Below are positions 62,084-64,000 of a stretch of DNA of 64,000 nt, one piece after another. The notes beneath the pieces are model-generated. The model was not told the origin of the DNA. It searched no databases and worked only from the letters and a program-made list of their open reading frames with translations. The translations under genes and the position numbers were made by a program. Within the stretch, counting starts at the first letter, position 1. Every line of letters begins with the position of its first letter. The stretch is from Steroidobacter agaridevorans (GTDB lineage: Bacteria > Pseudomonadota > Gammaproteobacteria > Steroidobacterales > Steroidobacteraceae): positions 62,001 through 126,000 of the forward strand of contig NZ_BLJO01000012.1 in the NCBI RefSeq assembly GCF_009932555.1. The letters are read 5' to 3'.

Positions 62084-62383
62084 GGGCAGCTCGCTGCGGA
62101 CGAGTCAGGTCCTGGGCAGGAGCGAATGGCCCACTTGCCGACCAAATAATCGAAATCATTCTTGGAAGATGTCTCGCTCGCCGTTATCGCAAGTTTCCTG
62201 TCACGAAAAATAGACTGCATGCTCGTGCCCTCCATTGATGTGACTACATAAACGATTGCCACAGGTACTTGTTCATCGCGTGCGGCAGCTTCATTGCCGA
62301 GCGCTGCACGGCCTGTGCGGCGATCGAACAGAGCAGTAACTGCACGAATCCCGGAGTCGCGTAGCTTCGGCCCGACGGGGCTG
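62084..62383. other. Intergenic stretch without an intact gene
   Basis: These 300 bases separate prpD from the convergent membrane-protein gene. They hold the remnant at 62131-62220 and, on the minus strand at about 62250-62390, a short frame with coding-like codon bias that ends at TAG and has no recognisable product. I see no terminator or RNA gene here. Confidence 0.5.
62131..62220 (-). pseudogene. Truncated N-terminal gene remnant
   Basis: GGAGGG, a seven-base gap and an ATG at 62220 begin a frame whose residues 20-30 read KNDFDYLVGKW, like the start of small proteins that open with an FD(Y/F)LVGxW motif. After the tryptophan at about 62131 the frame loses family resemblance and runs into the antisense of prpD. 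It is probably the intact 5' end of a gene whose remainder was deleted. Confidence 0.4.
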
Positions 62384-63571
62384 TCAGAAGATCGCCTCGA
62401 TCAGAAAAGTCGCGAAGTCATCGAGCGAGAACATCGTCAGCAGCAGTGGCAGGAAGGGCGTGGCTGAGATCGCAGCAAGTCTCATTACGTCCTTGATATC
62501 GAACGGCACGAGGCGAGTCTCGCGAACGACGCTGTAGCTGTTGCCGAGATCGGCGAGCGACTGGATATCGCTGCTGCCGAGCAGGGGCTCGCTTTGCGGA
62601 GCGCCGCCTTCCACCCACTTCTGATTGAACTCATCGGAGTACCGGTTGACCAACCGACCAAAGTGGCGCAATGCCTTGCGCTTGGCACGCAGCAGTTGAG
62701 GCGTGAATACCATGAGCGGAATGAGTGTCACGACGATGAAAAAGATGAGAAAGCTGAGAATCTCGACTTTAAAGCTCAGCAAGCCCCGGCCCGCGTACAG
62801 AATCTTGCTCGCGATCAATCCCGCAGCCACTGCGCCCTGGGCGAGCAGGACGAGCGAGAAGGCATAGATACTTTCGCTCAGGAAACCCAGTCCCGCGGCC
62901 CGGTCTGCATGGCTGGCGAGGAGACGTAGCTGCAACCGCGACACCCGAAATAGAAACCAGAACCACAGGGCGAAGCGAAAATACCAGCGCATCAGCATGA
63001 ACTGGAAGATCGGCACGCTGACAAACGCATGCCAATACCCGGCCGGCGTGAGCTGAATCTGCGCGCCATCCTGGCTCGCGTACCAACTCGTCGCGTGCAG
63101 CGCGATCTCATTGCGCCAGATCCAGTGTCCGACAGCGTAGACGAGCACGATCAGCGCCAGCTCGATGATCGGCGAATTGCGCAGGCGCAAAGTCGTATCT
63201 ATCGCCTGCCGAAACTCCGGCATCTGTTCCGACCCGATCAGCCCTCGCTCGACGAACTGGCTCACCACATGATGAATGCGACGATGCACGACGAGCTCCG
63301 CCGCGATCAGGATGGGCAGCGCGATCAGGAACCGAACGTGCGTTTCGATGTCGTCGACAAAGGCAATCGACACCTCATCGCCGACTGCATCTCCGCGCAG
63401 TGCCGACAACAACAATAGCGGGAGCCACGCGATGCCCATGACGACGATCATCCGCCGATGCAACAGTTCCAGCGCGCTGCCCGACAGATGGGTGCGCAGG
63501 AATATCTGGAACAGCGGGCCGCCGAGCACCAGGGAAAAATCAGGTCGCGATTCGAGGATCGGCGTGCTCAT
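62384..63571 (-). CDS. Multi-pass membrane protein of unknown function
   Basis: I do not recognise a characterised family. The 395-residue protein has about seven hydrophobic helices, including IVVMGIAWLPLLLLSAL (residues 42-58), FLIALPILIAAELVV, IIELALIVLVYAVGHWIW, FALWFWFLFRVSRL and FLIFFIVVTLIPLMVF. A soluble loop of about 70 residues near the C-terminus (FNQKWVEGGAPQSEPLLGSS) precedes a last helix pair. No enzyme or transporter motif is seen. The gene stands alone, convergent with prpD across a 300-base gap with a gene remnant. Confidence 0.75.
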   Translation of the reverse strand: MSTPILESRPDFSLVLGGPLFQIFLRTHLSGSALELLHRRMIVVMGIAWLPLLLLSALRGDAVGDEVSIAFVDDIETHVRFLIALPILIAAELVVHRRIHHVVSQFVERGLIGSEQMPEFRQAIDTTLRLRNSPIIELALIVLVYAVGHWIWRNEIALHATSWYASQDGAQIQLTPAGYWHAFVSVPIFQFMLMRWYFRFALWFWFLFRVSRLQLRLLASHADRAAGLGFLSESIYAFSLVLLAQGAVAAGLIASKILYAGRGLLSFKVEILSFLIFFIVVTLIPLMVFTPQLLRAKRKALRHFGRLVNRYSDEFNQKWVEGGAPQSEPLLGSSDIQSLADLGNSYSVVRETRLVPFDIKDVMRLAAISATPFLPLLLTMFSLDDFATFLIEAIF

Positions 63572-63802
63572 GCGCCGTCATGTTCCGACGATCAACACGG
63601 GGGCACAGTACGTGCCAGGGGACGGGAAGCGTGGATGGACTGATCATCGGCGGAAGTAATTTGGGCAACCGCCGTATCACTCGATACGTACGGCGATTCG
63701 AACGCCTAACGCACTTCCCCAAGGACGAATGGCACGAATGATCGAGGGAGTTAAGACTTTTCTTGCGCAGTCCTGCCGGCCCGGCAGTGAGGGCATCTAT
63801 CT

Positions 63803-64000
63803 ATGCGTGCATGGCCAGCCACTCTTGCAGTCGCGCTCTGTGCGTTCGCGGCTGCGTGCATCTCGACAACGCGCTTGGATACGTCGGGGCTGTCTTTCTC
63901 GCAGGACCCGCTGATCGGCAAGGTCGTGTGGAACGACCTCATCACGGACGATCTCGCTGCGGTACGCGCCTTCTATAGCGGCTTGTTCGGTTGGACTTAC
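63803..64000 (+). CDS. VOC-family (glyoxalase-like) lipoprotein, 3' end outside window
   Basis: The open frame runs from the ATG at 63803 off the window edge, 66 codons so far. It begins with a type II signal peptide (lipobox FAAAC near residue 19). The mature part starts VVWNDLITDDLAAVRAFYSG and LFGWTY, the first beta-alpha unit of vicinal-oxygen-chelate proteins, where two homologous modules often bind a metal. GAGGG lies nine bases upstream of the ATG. The function is unknown. The preceding 231 bases (63572-63802) hold an inverted repeat, CGCCGTA...TACGGCG, at about 63675-63705 but no gene. Confidence 0.75.
   Translation, partial: MRAWPATLAVALCAFAAACISTTRLDTSGLSFSQDPLIGKVVWNDLITDDLAAVRAFYSGLFGWTY

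Overview
The window is high-GC, tightly packed bacterial chromosome with no rRNA, tRNA, CRISPR array or intact mobile element that I can see. Outer-membrane proteins (a TonB-dependent receptor and an alginate-export-type porin), lipoproteins and the particular mix of polysaccharide, acyl-CoA and coenzyme F420 genes point to a Gram-negative heterotroph. My best inference is Gammaproteobacteria, perhaps Steroidobacteraceae; no marker gene in the window proves this.

Layout. 1-3802: the 3' part of a SulP anion transporter, two small secreted proteins and a porin. 3806-9890 (minus): a DNA-repair run (radical SAM protein, DUF4130-UdgX fusion, MBL exonuclease, ATP-dependent ligase) followed by NIPSNAP and GFA genes. 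9983-13271: an Lrp regulator divergent from a probable lysine-degradation pair (saccharopine dehydrogenase-like and ALDH7-like). 13289-13888: a DUF938 methyltransferase. 13945-22423: a pectin-utilization locus (CE12 esterase, TonB receptor, PL1-CE8 fusion, GH43) with two identical LacI-like operator candidates in the divergent promoter region. 22484-27938 (minus): two paralogous poly-glycine lipoproteins behind a LuxR-type regulator. 28007-29068: an isoaspartyl peptidase. 29052-37638: a phosphorelay with two histidine kinases facing three receiver proteins and an Hpt protein, with diguanylate cyclase output.

37635-43751: a TetR regulator, fused isobutyryl-CoA mutase IcmF and a large acyl-CoA dehydrogenase, with a clear promoter and operator between regulator and target. 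43995-44990: an ornithine cyclodeaminase-family enzyme. 44945-48052 (minus): bioA-bioF-bioD. 48109-53778: a phosphoribosyltransferase, an M20 peptidase, a small lipoprotein, a lone sulfate-binding protein, an AraC-type regulator and an MscS channel. 53867-57614: a cysteine-rich flavodoxin-like protein, an enoyl-CoA hydratase and the F420 genes cofE-cofD. 57684-62083: a putidaredoxin-type ferredoxin and reductase, then prpC and prpD of the methylcitrate cycle. 62131-63571: a truncated gene remnant and an unknown membrane protein. The window ends inside a VOC-family lipoprotein gene.

How the parts fit together. The pectin locus forms a surface-to-periplasm route: the lyase-esterase and accessory enzymes cut and deacetylate pectin and the receptor imports the oligomers. 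IcmF, the acyl-CoA dehydrogenase, the enoyl-CoA hydratase and prpC/prpD point to branched-chain and propionyl-CoA metabolism. The most unusual assembly is the four-gene DNA-repair operon, which joins two sets of poorly understood repair proteins that are usually described separately.
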